From Candidatus Latescibacterota bacterium (GTDB lineage: Bacteria; Latescibacterota; UBA2968; UBA8231): a DNA stretch of 64,000 nucleotides. The stretch lies in assembly GCA_022819745.1 (NCBI GenBank), contig JAJEGS010000011.1:1-64000 (forward strand), in the 5' to 3' direction. The notes beneath the pieces were generated by a model. That model was not told the DNA's origin, searched no databases, and saw nothing but the letters and a program-made list of their open reading frames with translations. Both the position numbers and the translations under genes were made by a program. Positions 1 to 8,122 of this stretch are shown one piece after another. Position 1 is the stretch's first letter; each line of letters starts with the position of its first letter.

Positions 1-2
1 TT

Positions 3-164
3 GATGCGGCCGCTCAGCGTGAACTGAGCATCTTTCAACTCGGCCTGAGATGGCTCAAACGGTGGATCGCCCACCAACGCCAACGCTTGCCCCCCTTCAA
101 TGCACAGTTGGCACCCACAGGAATCAGAACCGTTAGGAAAACCAAAAAACCTAGCAAAAAGTAA
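3..164 (+). CDS. C-terminal fragment of a transposase-like protein (cut by window edge)
   Basis: An open frame enters from the left edge and runs about 53 codons to a TAA at 162-164. The visible residues include the stretch QLGLRWLKRWIAHQR followed by a basic, Lys/Arg-rich tail ending PSKK. This kind of leucine/arginine-rich helix plus basic tail is typical of the C-terminus of DDE transposases of the IS4 type, but the catalytic core lies outside the window, so the family is a guess. No terminal inverted repeat could be matched. What supports a real coding end is the uninterrupted frame, its protein-like composition and the fall in coding character straight after the stop. Confidence 0.45.
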   Translation, partial: DAAAQRELSIFQLGLRWLKRWIAHQRQRLPPFNAQLAPTGIRTVRKTKKPSKK

Positions 165-204
165 AAATGTAAGGGAATCAGGTTTTACTCAACATTCGCC
201 CACA

Positions 205-251
205 GGTGCGACAGGTTACGTCGCAGGCGGAAATTTTTTTACGAGGGGATC
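205..251. repeat. Palindromic repeat, copy 1
   Basis: Contains the palindrome TGCGAC-N7-GTCGCA at 207-225, followed by GGCGGAAATTTTTTTACGAG. The whole block of about 45 bp recurs as a direct repeat at 897-943 and the palindrome alone recurs at 2412-2430. The rest of 165-535 shows no convincing gene; reading frames there lack protein-like composition. Confidence 0.6.
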
Positions 252-535
252 AATTTTGCCAAAATCGTCCGTCTGGCTGTACTCTCGGCCAAGGGTGCCG
301 GACGAGAAACGGGGCTTGTAATCGGCGGAGAATGATCGGAGAAGTTACCGGGGAAGATCGGCGCATGGGGCGCTTAGGACGTGCTTTTGGAAAGTGGTTG
401 GGGGAAAGAAGAGGCCGTACTCGTCGGCTATAACGTCAGGAGGGTTTCTACGACCAACAGCGTTGGATTGTCCAGAGCGACAAGTGGATATTTATCCATC
501 TCTCAACCTCAACAAAACGATCCGCAGCCGACGTT

Positions 536-865
536 TCACTTTTCGACTCCTTGCAGACTTTCGTGCCAAACCAATACCGCGAACCGAGGCGACAGAATTC
601 CAGTGTCGTCATAGCACTGGAGTGCCGCCTCGGTCCGTTGGTCGTGGACCCAAGTCTCTCCGTCGATATCGGAGCAGACCCTACTGACAGAAACATTCTC
701 ATAGCCCAAGTCCTTCAATACCAAGGCCAACGGGCACTGGTACGGCGAACCTTGAACGCCTTGTGCGAAATGACGATCTGATATCGCCACGCACATCGTC
801 TTCGTTTTCATTTCTCCAAACGATCCCGTTGCTTTTCTCGAAACTTGTTCACCATCTATCGCCAT
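536..865 (-). CDS. Small hypothetical protein
   Basis: Encodes up to 109 residues, from a weak ATG at 865 or more likely from the internal Met at residue 19 (MKTKTMCVAISD). The sequence has protein-like composition, with a CPLALVLKDLG segment around residues 43-54 like that in small uncharacterised bacterial proteins with a Cys-Pro-(hydrophobic)-Ala-Leu motif. No function can be assigned. It is divergent from the nuclease-fold gene at 1078, and palindrome copy 2 (899-917) lies between them, so it may share regulation with that gene. The lack of a strong ribosome binding site lowers confidence. Confidence 0.45.
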   Translation of the reverse strand: MAIDGEQVSRKATGSFGEMKTKTMCVAISDRHFAQGVQGSPYQCPLALVLKDLGYENVSVSRVCSDIDGETWVHDQRTEAALQCYDDTGILSPRFAVLVWHESLQGVEK

Positions 866-896
866 TCTGAGAACCGATGGATGAATTTACCTAGGA

Positions 897-943
897 GGTG
901 CGACAGATCGCGTCGCAGGCGGAAGTTTTTTACGAGGAGGTTC
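897..943. repeat. Palindromic repeat, copy 2
   Basis: TGCGAC-AGATCGC-GTCGCA at 899-917, then GGCGGAAGTTTTTTACGAG, matching the block at 205-251 in the same orientation. It sits in the divergent intergenic region between the gene ending at 865 (minus) and the gene starting at 1078 (plus), a position suited to an operator. Confidence 0.6.
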
Positions 944-1077
944 TAACCTCAGGCCATTCCTTTGGGAGTACCCCATGTTTATATTCGGAGAAGCGTTTGT
1001 CGGTTTGCTGGAATGGACTGCCAATACCGTAGTCTGCAAAGTGGAACCAAAGACATTCAAAAAGAAGGCACAAATAA

Positions 1078-2322
1078 ATGGACCGATTAAACCTGTTTAA
1101 TCCCTTTGATTCGCTACCTAAGCATCATGAAGATCGCTTGACTTGGGCATTTCTCGTAGTTCTCAAGTGTGATCCGTCCCTGCAGAACTTCCTGCGTGAA
1201 CTAGTGGAATCACGGCTGCCTCCCGAGCTCCGGAAGCACGACAATACCTGGGAGACCGTGAATGTCTCAACGCAGACTAGGAGGATTGGATCGTCCACTA
1301 TTCCTCTTGTTTCCATCCTCCTTACCGATGCGCCCATTCAGGAAGAGATAAGGGTTCAGTGGTCAGATCGTAATGATCCTAGGTACGATGGCGTCATTGA
1401 GTATCCAAGCTGCATGACTTTGATTATCGAAAATAAGCTCTATCATGGAGATATGTGGAGAGAACAGTTGTCGCCGCGCCGAAGTTCGTTCTCGGGTGAT
1501 ATTGACGACGACACACTACATCCTTCGGCTATATGCTTGGAGTGGTCGGAAGTTCTGGAAGGTGTGCTCAAGTACGTCAATTCTGCTCTAGCGTCTTTTG
1601 GAAGCCGCGAGATCGCTCGTGATTTCCTGTCGTTCGTGGAGGAATACCATCCTAAGTTGACTCCCTACCGCACCTTCGAACTCTGCGGTAAGAGACCTGA
1701 AGCACTACAGAGGCGGACGAGCCGTCTAGTAGATGATTTGGCGAAGAAGGTGGACAAGGACGACGTGGAAAGTCGGGACGGGTACCTATTCCGACCGGGC
1801 AAGATTGCTGAGAGGGTTGGGATTCAGGCCGAATCCCGGAAGCTCAAGGTAGGGCTTGCTCCGGCGGACACTGTCGGGCAAGCTCGTCGTTTCTACGACG
1901 CGGTGGACAAAGCGGCTTTTCTCTCCTTGAAGGAGTGGAAGGTCGAACCCAATCTCCATTTCTCCTTTATGGGCACTCACTTAGTCTGGGCTGAAACAGC
2001 TTTGGGAACCCGCGAATACTTTGACCATTTCTCAGAAAGCTCGTCGTATGGGCAAAGGTCGGCAGATAGGGACACACTGTCACCCTTGGCAGATCAATGG
2101 GAGCACGAGGGCCTTATCAGTTCGGCTGATCGTAAGAAAATCGAAGACGAGTTCATTAATACAAATCGGAAGAACATCAATATCATCCCGGGGTTCTCGG
2201 TCACTCGGGAATGGGACCTCGATACCGTGATCGAGTTGGAGAAGCGAGGAGAACTTGAAGCATGTATCATTGATGCGCTCGCTACTCCCCTCGCAACGTG
2301 GGAGAAACGCTGTAGAGCATAG
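1078..2322 (+). CDS. PD-(D/E)XK nuclease superfamily protein
   Basis: A 414-residue soluble protein. An N-terminal helix carries HHEDRLT (Glu18), and the core shows Asp104 in YDGVIEY followed by LIIENK with Glu118 and Lys120. That E...D...ExK layout is the active-site signature of the PD-(D/E)XK fold, seen in accessory and defence proteins that act on DNA. The C-terminal 250 residues have no motif I recognise. The start follows an AAGAAGG ribosome binding site about 9 nt upstream. Codon use is more AT-rich than in the housekeeping genes, fitting the accessory character of 0-5 kb. Cleavage activity and substrate are inferred from the fold only. A stand-alone defence protein or an anti-mobile-element nuclease are both possible. 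Confidence 0.65.
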   Translation: MDRLNLFNPFDSLPKHHEDRLTWAFLVVLKCDPSLQNFLRELVESRLPPELRKHDNTWETVNVSTQTRRIGSSTIPLVSILLTDAPIQEEIRVQWSDRNDPRYDGVIEYPSCMTLIIENKLYHGDMWREQLSPRRSSFSGDIDDDTLHPSAICLEWSEVLEGVLKYVNSALASFGSREIARDFLSFVEEYHPKLTPYRTFELCGKRPEALQRRTSRLVDDLAKKVDKDDVESRDGYLFRPGKIAERVGIQAESRKLKVGLAPADTVGQARRFYDAVDKAAFLSLKEWKVEPNLHFSFMGTHLVWAETALGTREYFDHFSESSSYGQRSADRDTLSPLADQWEHEGLISSADRKKIEDEFINTNRKNINIIPGFSVTREWDLDTVIELEKRGELEACIIDALATPLATWEKRCRA

Positions 2323-2411
2323 GTGAATCGGCAGGCAGCACTTAGAGCGGCTCTGTCGCTACATGATCTGTCTGCCCTTGTCCTAGGTCGGGTTGCACGT
2401 ACTCGATGCTC

Positions 2412-2430
2412 TGCGACAGATCACGTCGCA
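2412..2430. repeat. Palindromic repeat, copy 3
   Basis: TGCGAC-AGATCAC-GTCGCA, with a seven-base spacer differing from copy 2 at one base. It overlaps the stop codon and last codons of the WYL regulator gene and lies just beyond the 3' end of the nuclease-fold gene. The T-rich tail of copies 1 and 2 is absent here. Confidence 0.6.
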
Positions 2431-3398
2431 CCCTCGTCATCCAACCCCAGCGCCGCTCGCATCTCCTCCCGCACCGCCTCCCGCAATTCCTCCGGCTCCA
2501 ACACCTCAGCCGCCGCCCCGAAACTCAACACCCAACTCTTGATCTCGTAAAACCCCCCGGCCCGCAGCCGCAACACCACCCGCCCGTCCTCCAGTACTTC
2601 CAGTTCTTGGCTCGGATGCCAGGTTCGCTCCCGTATGTAGGGTGCCTGATCCTCGGTGAACCGAACCACCACGTCCATCGGCTCCTCGAACGAGACGCCG
2701 AACGCATTGCTTACTTGCTCGTCAACTGACAGGTGATCTGGCGGCTCGAACTCCTTCTCGGTTACTCCTACTGACTCAAAGCGGTCCACCGCCTGCGTGA
2801 TGAGTTGGTCGTAGTAAGGCACCCGCGAAATCACGTACAGACCTCCCCGGTGCGGCAGGAGGCGTAGCGGTTCGATGTTGTACTGACGGGCTTCCTCCGC
2901 CCATGGCGAGCGGTAGCTCACCCAGCACACGCGGCGATTCAGTATGGCGTCGTGCAGGTTTTCGAGTATCTCGCGGGCGTCTTCGTACGGCTTGTGCCCG
3001 CGCACCAGCGGGACGTAAGCTTCTGCGGCGCGCTCTAGGAATTGCCGCATCTCCGAGGGCATGGCTTGGGTCAGTCGGCGAATCGCTGACCGCAGGTGCT
3101 CGCCGAACGGAGTTCCCACCAGCCCCATGCCCGCTTGCTCGGCAAAAATCATCGCCGCGATTTCCATGATCGGAAAGTTTAGCGGCAGTCCGGTGTCCTT
3201 CTGTAGTTGGTAGTAGATGCGCTGATCGGCGTGCCGTTTTTCGTTCAGTATAAATCCGGCCTCGCGCAGGTCTCCCAGATCGCGCTGTATGGTGCGTCTA
3301 TCTACTTTGTACTCGTCCGCCAGTTCGCGTGCGCTCATCCCGTAACGCCGCGCCTGTAACTCTCGGAGAATGTCCAGTTGTCGCACAATCTGCTTCAT
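2421..3398 (-). CDS. HTH-WYL transcriptional regulator (YafY/PafC type)
   Basis: A 325-residue protein. Residues 1-60 form a DeoR/HTH_11 winged helix with the recognition region ADEYKVDRRTIQRDLGDL. Residues about 145-215 form the WYL domain, including CWVSYRSPW and GGLYVISRV (the W-Y-L core is degenerate), followed by a C-terminal WCX-like extension. WYL proteins are ligand- or nucleic-acid-responsive regulators commonly found beside phage-defence and DNA-repair genes, and here the gene faces a nuclease-fold gene convergently. It could control that gene or the AbiE module, but nothing in the sequence proves a target. The start Met is adopted because the HTH begins at residue 6; its ribosome binding site is weak. 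Confidence 0.85.
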   Translation of the reverse strand: MKQIVRQLDILRELQARRYGMSARELADEYKVDRRTIQRDLGDLREAGFILNEKRHADQRIYYQLQKDTGLPLNFPIMEIAAMIFAEQAGMGLVGTPFGEHLRSAIRRLTQAMPSEMRQFLERAAEAYVPLVRGHKPYEDAREILENLHDAILNRRVCWVSYRSPWAEEARQYNIEPLRLLPHRGGLYVISRVPYYDQLITQAVDRFESVGVTEKEFEPPDHLSVDEQVSNAFGVSFEEPMDVVVRFTEDQAPYIRERTWHPSQELEVLEDGRVVLRLRAGGFYEIKSWVLSFGAAAEVLEPEELREAVREEMRAALGLDDEGAT

Positions 3399-3488
3399 TG
3401 GATCAGTCTTTCATAGATGCGAATCTAACTCAAGATTACAGCAATGACGTCTGCACACATCTTTTTGTTTTAATAGAAGGATACCGGC

Positions 3489-4391
3489 TCAGGTCCATGG
3501 CCCGGGTGCGATCCAGTCTGTCGGGCTAGATTTCTCGGAGGAAAGGGCCGCGACAATGGGCCACAGGAATCTACTCACCGAAGCCGTGATTTCTCCGAAC
3601 GAGGCGGGCACGTGATCCTGCTGAAGCCTATTGCGGAACGCCATCCACTGGGTCTGCTTGGCATCGATGAAAGGCTGAGTGAATACCTCGATTTCCGAGG
3701 GCAGCGCCGTGCCGCGCTGCTCAAAGGTCCGCTGAATGGCTTGGGTCAGCTTTGGACCCTCAAAGTCGAACCGCCGAGAGATCAACCAGATGTCGTAGAA
3801 ATCCTTCATCCGGCTGTTCAGCATACCCAGCTTGACCATGGCTTCGAACTTCTCTGAGATGGAGCTCTCGCGGCTGTAGCAGAGCAATCGCGGTGCCGGG
3901 AAGTCCAGTATGGTCGGAAAATCCGACTCTTTCGGCGCGGGATACACGACGTCGCCGAAGCCAATGTCGATCTGCATATGAATTCTCGCGGATCCCAATG
4001 CGGCTAGGAACCGAATCCTGATCCCGTCATAATCCGCATCTTTGGTGATCCGCTCAGTCCGGATAGAATCCGGGTCGAACGCAAGTCCGTCCGTTCCCGC
4101 ATTGACCATCAGGATGTCCCGCATCTGAGAGACGATGGCGTCTTCCGCGTTACGAGTCCTGCCAAGTAGGTCGATGTCCATGGTCGGACGGAATTCCGGT
4201 GAGTCCCAAACTCTCAGCATTAACGCGCCCTTGAGCACAAATCGATGGGCATGAGCGGATTGGGATAGCCGGTAGAGGAATCGCTCCATGGCGAAGTATT
4301 GAAGCAATTCATTGAATGGTCGTCGTTCATTCCTAGACTGATTGAGGAGGCGTTGCCGGACGGATGCGGACGCATTGCGGGGAGGCGTCAT
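3489..4391 (-). CDS. abiEii: AbiEii-type nucleotidyltransferase toxin (type IV TA)
   Basis: A 300-residue AbiEii/AbiGii (DUF1814) toxin. The N-terminal block FNELLQYFAMERFLYRLS leads into the nucleotidyltransferase signature: KGALML at residues 54-59, then TMDIDLLG with Asp72 and Asp74, the metal-binding pair. Farther on, KFEAMVKLG and RMKDFYDIW match the conserved mid-domain motifs of the family. Members transfer nucleotides, in characterised cases to tRNA acceptor stems, and block growth, so they give abortive phage resistance when released from the antitoxin. Its ATG overlaps the stop of the upstream antitoxin gene by 4 nt (4388-4391), the usual coupled arrangement. All key residues look intact, so the toxin is probably active. 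Confidence 0.9.
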   Translation of the reverse strand: MTPPRNASASVRQRLLNQSRNERRPFNELLQYFAMERFLYRLSQSAHAHRFVLKGALMLRVWDSPEFRPTMDIDLLGRTRNAEDAIVSQMRDILMVNAGTDGLAFDPDSIRTERITKDADYDGIRIRFLAALGSARIHMQIDIGFGDVVYPAPKESDFPTILDFPAPRLLCYSRESSISEKFEAMVKLGMLNSRMKDFYDIWLISRRFDFEGPKLTQAIQRTFEQRGTALPSEIEVFTQPFIDAKQTQWMAFRNRLQQDHVPASFGEITASVSRFLWPIVAALSSEKSSPTDWIAPGPWT

Positions 4392-4993
4392 ACCAGTGCC
4401 TCCAAGTAGGGCTGCATCACCTTTTCCACGCGACAGATTCTGGCGTATCTGAGGAGTTCACCGAGGTTGAATCTGTTTCGCGTCTTGTGGAGTTTCATGG
4501 CTTCCAGCACCACATCCATACCGATCTTGTTGCGGAACTTGAAGCAGTCGGCCAAGGTTTTCTCGCGGCTGTAGATTTTGACGGACACGCCATCAATTAG
4601 ATGCGTTTCGATGCCGGATTTGTATGCTTCCTGCGAGAATCTGTGGGCCCGGATGGGGGGATAGTCGAGTGACGGCATCCGCGAGTCTCTTGGCACTGCC
4701 ACGAAAACCTCATGGGGAATCTGGGTCGTGATGTCATGGTAGGCTAGTGCGGAGATAAGGCAAACGACGGCTTTGGGGAAGCGAAGGCTTACTGTGACCA
4801 GATCAGGGTTGTCGAGTGGAGGTAGTTCCTTCAGCCGATAGATGCCTCTGCTGACCGGTTCGATGACGCCCCTGTCCTTGAGCGCATACAGCATATAGCG
4901 TGTAATCCCATGTGCGATGGCCTCGCTCATTCGAAGTTGGCCACCGTACCTGCGGAAGATTTCTTCAGGACGCTCTTTTTTTGTTCCAGACAT
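4388..4993 (-). CDS. abiEi: AbiEi-type antitoxin
   Basis: A 201-residue partner of the AbiEii toxin. Residues 1-65 form the winged-helix DNA-binding region (GGQLRMSEAIAHGITRYMLY ... VSRGIYRL). The rest is the AbiEi C-terminal antitoxin domain with SREKTLADCFKFRNKIG, a typical family motif. In the family the antitoxin represses its own promoter by binding inverted repeats and neutralises the toxin without stable complex formation (type IV). The ribosome binding site GGAG lies 5 nt before the ATG. The ATG lies inside the left arm of a perfect 11-bp inverted repeat, which fits tight autoregulation. Confidence 0.88.
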   Translation of the reverse strand: MSGTKKERPEEIFRRYGGQLRMSEAIAHGITRYMLYALKDRGVIEPVSRGIYRLKELPPLDNPDLVTVSLRFPKAVVCLISALAYHDITTQIPHEVFVAVPRDSRMPSLDYPPIRAHRFSQEAYKSGIETHLIDGVSVKIYSREKTLADCFKFRNKIGMDVVLEAMKLHKTRNRFNLGELLRYARICRVEKVMQPYLEALV

Positions 4994-5032
4994 ATTGACT
5001 CCACTTAATTTTAAATAGGGACAATATGTCTG
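4987..5032 (-). promoter_or_regulatory. Probable AbiEi autoregulatory operator and promoter
   Basis: Perfect inverted repeat CAGACATATTG (4987-4997) and CAATATGTCTG (5022-5032), arm centres 35 bp apart, enclosing an AT-rich stretch with a possible -10 (TATTTAAAAT on the minus strand). The downstream arm includes the abiEi start codon. Characterised AbiEi proteins bind paired inverted repeats in their promoter, so this is a strong operator candidate. Confidence 0.75.
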
Positions 5033-5038
5033 ATTTGG

Positions 5039-5143
5039 CTAATAAATCAAGAGGAATCTTGCTCTCGGCTTGAGGGCGCTTTCATCGCCCTGAAGCGAAC
5101 CGGCATCATCCGGTGTCAGCAAAACGAATTCTTTCTGCTTCAT
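5039..5143 (-). CDS. Short ORF, possibly the 5' stub of an interrupted gene
   Basis: A 34-codon frame starts MKQKEFVLLTPDDAGSL and ends at TAG (5039-5041). It has an excellent ribosome binding site, GGGGAG about 8 nt before the ATG. It lies 13 bp downstream of the glutamine amidotransferase gene on the same strand and stops a few bases before the AbiE operator. The strong translation signal with such a short product suggests either a genuine small protein or the first codons of an operon gene whose remainder was replaced when the AbiE module arrived. No family is recognisable. Confidence 0.45.
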   Translation of the reverse strand: MKQKEFVLLTPDDAGSLQGDESALKPRARFLLIY

Positions 5144-5156
5144 CGGGTCAACTCCC

Positions 5157-5849
5157 CTATCCCACCGCCCGCTTCACTAAGTACTCAAAGAGCTTCACCC
5201 AAATCGTCCCAGCCATCCGCTCCGGGTGAAACTGCACGCCGATTAAGCGGCCATCCTCGCTCTCAATCGCCTCCACGACACCATCGCCGCTGCGCCCGCT
5301 GATGTCCAAGCCCGCACCGGGCTGGTCAATAGCCTGCATGTGATTGGAATTGACTCGCGAAGGGCCAGCAAGGCCCAACTCAGCCAGCACCGTGCCCGGC
5401 TCTACTTGGAGATCGTGCTCGATCCAATTGTCCGCAGTCCGCTGTCGCGCATGCGGCTCAACGCCGAGTTGGGCTTCCACATCCGCCCAGATCGTGCCGC
5501 CCAACTCGGCGCTGATAAACTGCATCCCGTAGCAGATGCCCAAAATCGGCAATTGGCGCTCTTGCGCGGCCTCAAAGCTCCAGCGGTCGGCTTGGTCGCG
5601 CTTGGCGGCCACTGGCGGGAGATCGCTGGGCAGGGTGCCGATTAGGCCGCGCTCAATGCCCGGGCCGCCGGTGATCAACAGACCGTCGATGCGTTCGAGT
5701 ACCGCTTGTAGTGGAGTGCGGTCTGTGGTCATGGGCAGCACGAGTGGGGCACCACCCGCCTGCACAACCGCGTCCACGTATTGGTGCTCGAGGACTTGAT
5801 CACCGGCGACGTTTAGGCTGCTGGTGATGCCGATGAGCGGGCGGGACAT
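5157..5849 (-). CDS. Class I glutamine amidotransferase-like hydrolase (peptidase C26, PuuD-like)
   Basis: A 230-residue single-domain GATase. The nucleophile elbow GICYGMQ places the catalytic Cys at residue 106, and VQFHPE gives His208 and Glu210, completing the triad. Another family feature is DGLLITGGPG at residues 55-64. The closest characterised group is gamma-glutamyl-gamma-aminobutyrate hydrolase (PuuD), which releases GABA in putrescine breakdown. No other putrescine gene is nearby, so the substrate is open. Its ATG overlaps the stop of the DUF5069 gene by one base (TGATG), so the two are co-translated. Confidence 0.85.
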   Translation of the reverse strand: MSRPLIGITSSLNVAGDQVLEHQYVDAVVQAGGAPLVLPMTTDRTPLQAVLERIDGLLITGGPGIERGLIGTLPSDLPPVAAKRDQADRWSFEAAQERQLPILGICYGMQFISAELGGTIWADVEAQLGVEPHARQRTADNWIEHDLQVEPGTVLAELGLAGPSRVNSNHMQAIDQPGAGLDISGRSGDGVVEAIESEDGRLIGVQFHPERMAGTIWVKLFEYLVKRAVG

Positions 5850-7210
5850 CAGACGCCAGCCTTGAGCCTTGCGAAGGAGACCTTGTCGTCGAGGAGGACC
5901 AGGGCTGCAAAGCTCTCGATGTCGGTGCGCGAGGGGTCGAGTCGGGAGACGGCATTGCGCAAGAAGTCCTGCTGCCGGTCGGTGCGCGGGCTGGCGGTCA
6001 GGAGCCGTTGGTTAAACTCGGCCTTGTCTTCCTCGCTTTTGTTGGATAGCCGCTCGCCCAGCCACGCTGCTAGCGCCGCGTCGGTCTCGTTGGCCGCAAT
6101 CGCCTCGGCGAAGGCTTCTTGGTCGATGCCGAGAAAGTCCAGTACTGCGCGGTCGAAACCCGAATCTTCGCCGCACCAGTACTCGCCTAGGCAATTGCAG
6201 TGCGCCGCGCGGAATTTGTCGATCATTCGCGCTAGGCAGGCGAGGCCGCCGACGCTCAGGTCAAACGGGCTGCGCGGTGGATGCCGGCGCAAGTCCGTCA
6301 GCCCAAAGCTCAACTCGTCGTCGAGGTCTTGCAGGTCGAAGAAGCTCTGGACATCTGTGCGCTCGGGCGCGATTTCGGCGCGGCGCGAGGCGAGCCGTTC
6401 GCGCATCTGGTCGTAGTTACCAGAGGCGTCGAATATATCCGGGTGATATGAATGGTGGAGCGGGTGGGCCGGGTGGCGGCCGACGTTAGCGCGGCAGACG
6501 CTGAAGGCGCTTTTTTCTGCGGCAGACTTTTGGCAGCGTTCGGCGATCCACTCGCTCAGCTCGTCGTCGTTGGGGTTTTCGTACGCCGCTTGGCGAAAGG
6601 CGTCTTCCCCAATGCCCAAGAATTCCAAGATGGCCGCGTCTTGGCTGGAGTCGGCACCGAAGCGATACTCGCCCAACTTGCCGCAGGTGACGGCCCGCGC
6701 CTTGTCGGCCATGCGCGCCGTGCCCGCTACGCCGAAGACGCTGCGGAGGTAGGGGCTGCGCGGTGGTTGGGAGGTCAGGTCTAGGTCTCTGAACGCGCCC
6801 CAGTCGTCCAATTCGATGGAGGCGAAGACTGTTTTGATGTCCGTGCGATCTGGGGCGTACTTGGCGATCCGCTCGACTAGCAGTCGCTCGTGTAGCTCGT
6901 CTTGCGGCTCGCGGGTGAGGTGTTCCTTGTTGAAGGCGTCGATCTCTGATTGGCCTTTCTGCGCTCTTTCCAGAGCCATGACGCCTAAGGTCTCGTCGTC
7001 CAGTTCGTCGACGGCCTCGGCGAACTCAGCGGCGTCCATATTGATAAATTCGAGCACTTCGACGTCGAGGCCGGAGTCGTCGCCATATTTGAACTCGCCG
7101 ATGGTCTCGGCGTTGTGGCCGCGCGCCTTGTCGATCATGCGCGCCAGTCCGACGATGCCGGCGACGGAGGCGTTGGAGGGTCGGCGGGGTGGTTGTCTCG
7201 TTAGATCCAT
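5849..7210 (-). CDS. Protein of three tandem DUF5069 domains
   Basis: A 453-residue protein built from three divergent copies of one unit of about 140-150 residues. Each unit opens with D-L-x4-PPR-x-P, then a (A/L)ARMxDKxRA motif, then GEYxxGxDS and a (L/F)EF(I/L)GI-like segment: residues 2-60, about 143-205 and about 308-370. The single-unit version matches DUF5069, normally a stand-alone protein of about 140-150 residues of unknown function. Triplication in one chain is unusual. No signal peptide or membrane segment is visible. It is translationally coupled to the amidotransferase downstream, so the two probably act together, but no role can be given. Confidence 0.75.
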   Translation of the reverse strand: MDLTRQPPRRPSNASVAGIVGLARMIDKARGHNAETIGEFKYGDDSGLDVEVLEFINMDAAEFAEAVDELDDETLGVMALERAQKGQSEIDAFNKEHLTREPQDELHERLLVERIAKYAPDRTDIKTVFASIELDDWGAFRDLDLTSQPPRSPYLRSVFGVAGTARMADKARAVTCGKLGEYRFGADSSQDAAILEFLGIGEDAFRQAAYENPNDDELSEWIAERCQKSAAEKSAFSVCRANVGRHPAHPLHHSYHPDIFDASGNYDQMRERLASRRAEIAPERTDVQSFFDLQDLDDELSFGLTDLRRHPPRSPFDLSVGGLACLARMIDKFRAAHCNCLGEYWCGEDSGFDRAVLDFLGIDQEAFAEAIAANETDAALAAWLGERLSNKSEEDKAEFNQRLLTASPRTDRQQDFLRNAVSRLDPSRTDIESFAALVLLDDKVSFARLKAGV

Positions 7211-7312
7211 AAGGAATAGCTCCTAGGTTTTGGGGTGAGGGTTTTCAATATACCAACCGCAGACGGGTCGGCAATGTTTGACGCTTCTACGGGAGGCTTC
7301 TATACTCTGCCC

Positions 7313-8119
7313 ATGCCCGAGCTACCCGAGGTAGAAACCGTCCGCAGTGCGATGGAGTGCCACCTGCTAGGCCGGCCGATCACTCGCGTCCGCGTCAGCA
7401 CGAAGCGTCTGCGCGAGCCGTTGCCGAGGGCCGCGTTGCGCGCCTTGGTTGGGGACTGCTTTGTGGCTGCGCGCCGCCGCGCCAAGTTCCTCCTTCTCGA
7501 CCTGCAAGCGGGCCGGACGCTCTTGGTCCATCTCGGCATGAGCGGCAATCTGCTCCTGCGTGCGTGGGGCACCAAGCACGATCATGTGGGCTTTGAGTTT
7601 GCCGATGGGGGTGCTGTGGCGTTCAACGATCCGAGGCGCTTTGGGCTAGTGCTGGTGCTCGACGAGGGTGAAGAGCACACGTGCCGGTACTTGCAATATC
7701 TCGGCCCCGAGCCGCTCTCCCGTGCCTTTAACGCCCGCTACCTCCAAGCCCAATGCCAGCGACGCAAAAGTCCGATCAAGAACCTCATTATGGACAATCG
7801 CACGGTAGTAGGCGTGGGCAATATCTACGCCAGCGAGGCCCTCTTCCGGGCGCGCATCCATCCGGCGACCCCGGCCGCGGCCATTGATCCACCGCGCTTG
7901 GCCTTGCTGGCCAAGGAGATCAAAAAGGTGCTGCGCGTCGCCATTGACCAAGGTGGCACGACCATCAGCGACTATCAGGGGTCGGGCGCGGGTGGGCGCT
8001 TTCAGCAGCGGCTCCATGTGTATGGCCGCCAAGGCGAGGATTGCCGCGTCTGCGATGCACCCATCGAGAGCTTCTACTTGGGAGGACGCAACACCTTTTA
8101 TTGCCCAAGTTGCCAATGA
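7313..8119 (+). CDS. mutM: Formamidopyrimidine-DNA glycosylase (Fpg/MutM)
   Basis: A 268-residue base-excision repair enzyme that removes oxidised purines such as 8-oxoguanine and nicks the abasic site. The start is set at the ATG encoding MPELPEVE because Pro2, exposed after Met removal, is the catalytic nucleophile and Glu3 assists; a longer reading frame upstream would bury it. LLVHLGMSG, the helix-two-turn-helix region with GVGNIYASEALF, and the C-terminal zinc finger (CRVC ... CPSC) are all present, so it should be functional. It is convergent with clpP. The ribosome binding site (GGGAGG) is rather far (about 16 nt) upstream. Confidence 0.95.
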   Translation: MPELPEVETVRSAMECHLLGRPITRVRVSTKRLREPLPRAALRALVGDCFVAARRRAKFLLLDLQAGRTLLVHLGMSGNLLLRAWGTKHDHVGFEFADGGAVAFNDPRRFGLVLVLDEGEEHTCRYLQYLGPEPLSRAFNARYLQAQCQRRKSPIKNLIMDNRTVVGVGNIYASEALFRARIHPATPAAAIDPPRLALLAKEIKKVLRVAIDQGGTTISDYQGSGAGGRFQQRLHVYGRQGEDCRVCDAPIESFYLGGRNTFYCPSCQ

Positions 8120-8122
8120 AAA

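Noticed and set aside
165..535. Overlapping forward frames of 60-100 codons as genes
   Set aside because: They overlap each other in different frames, have low-complexity Arg/Ser-rich translations and no ribosome sites.
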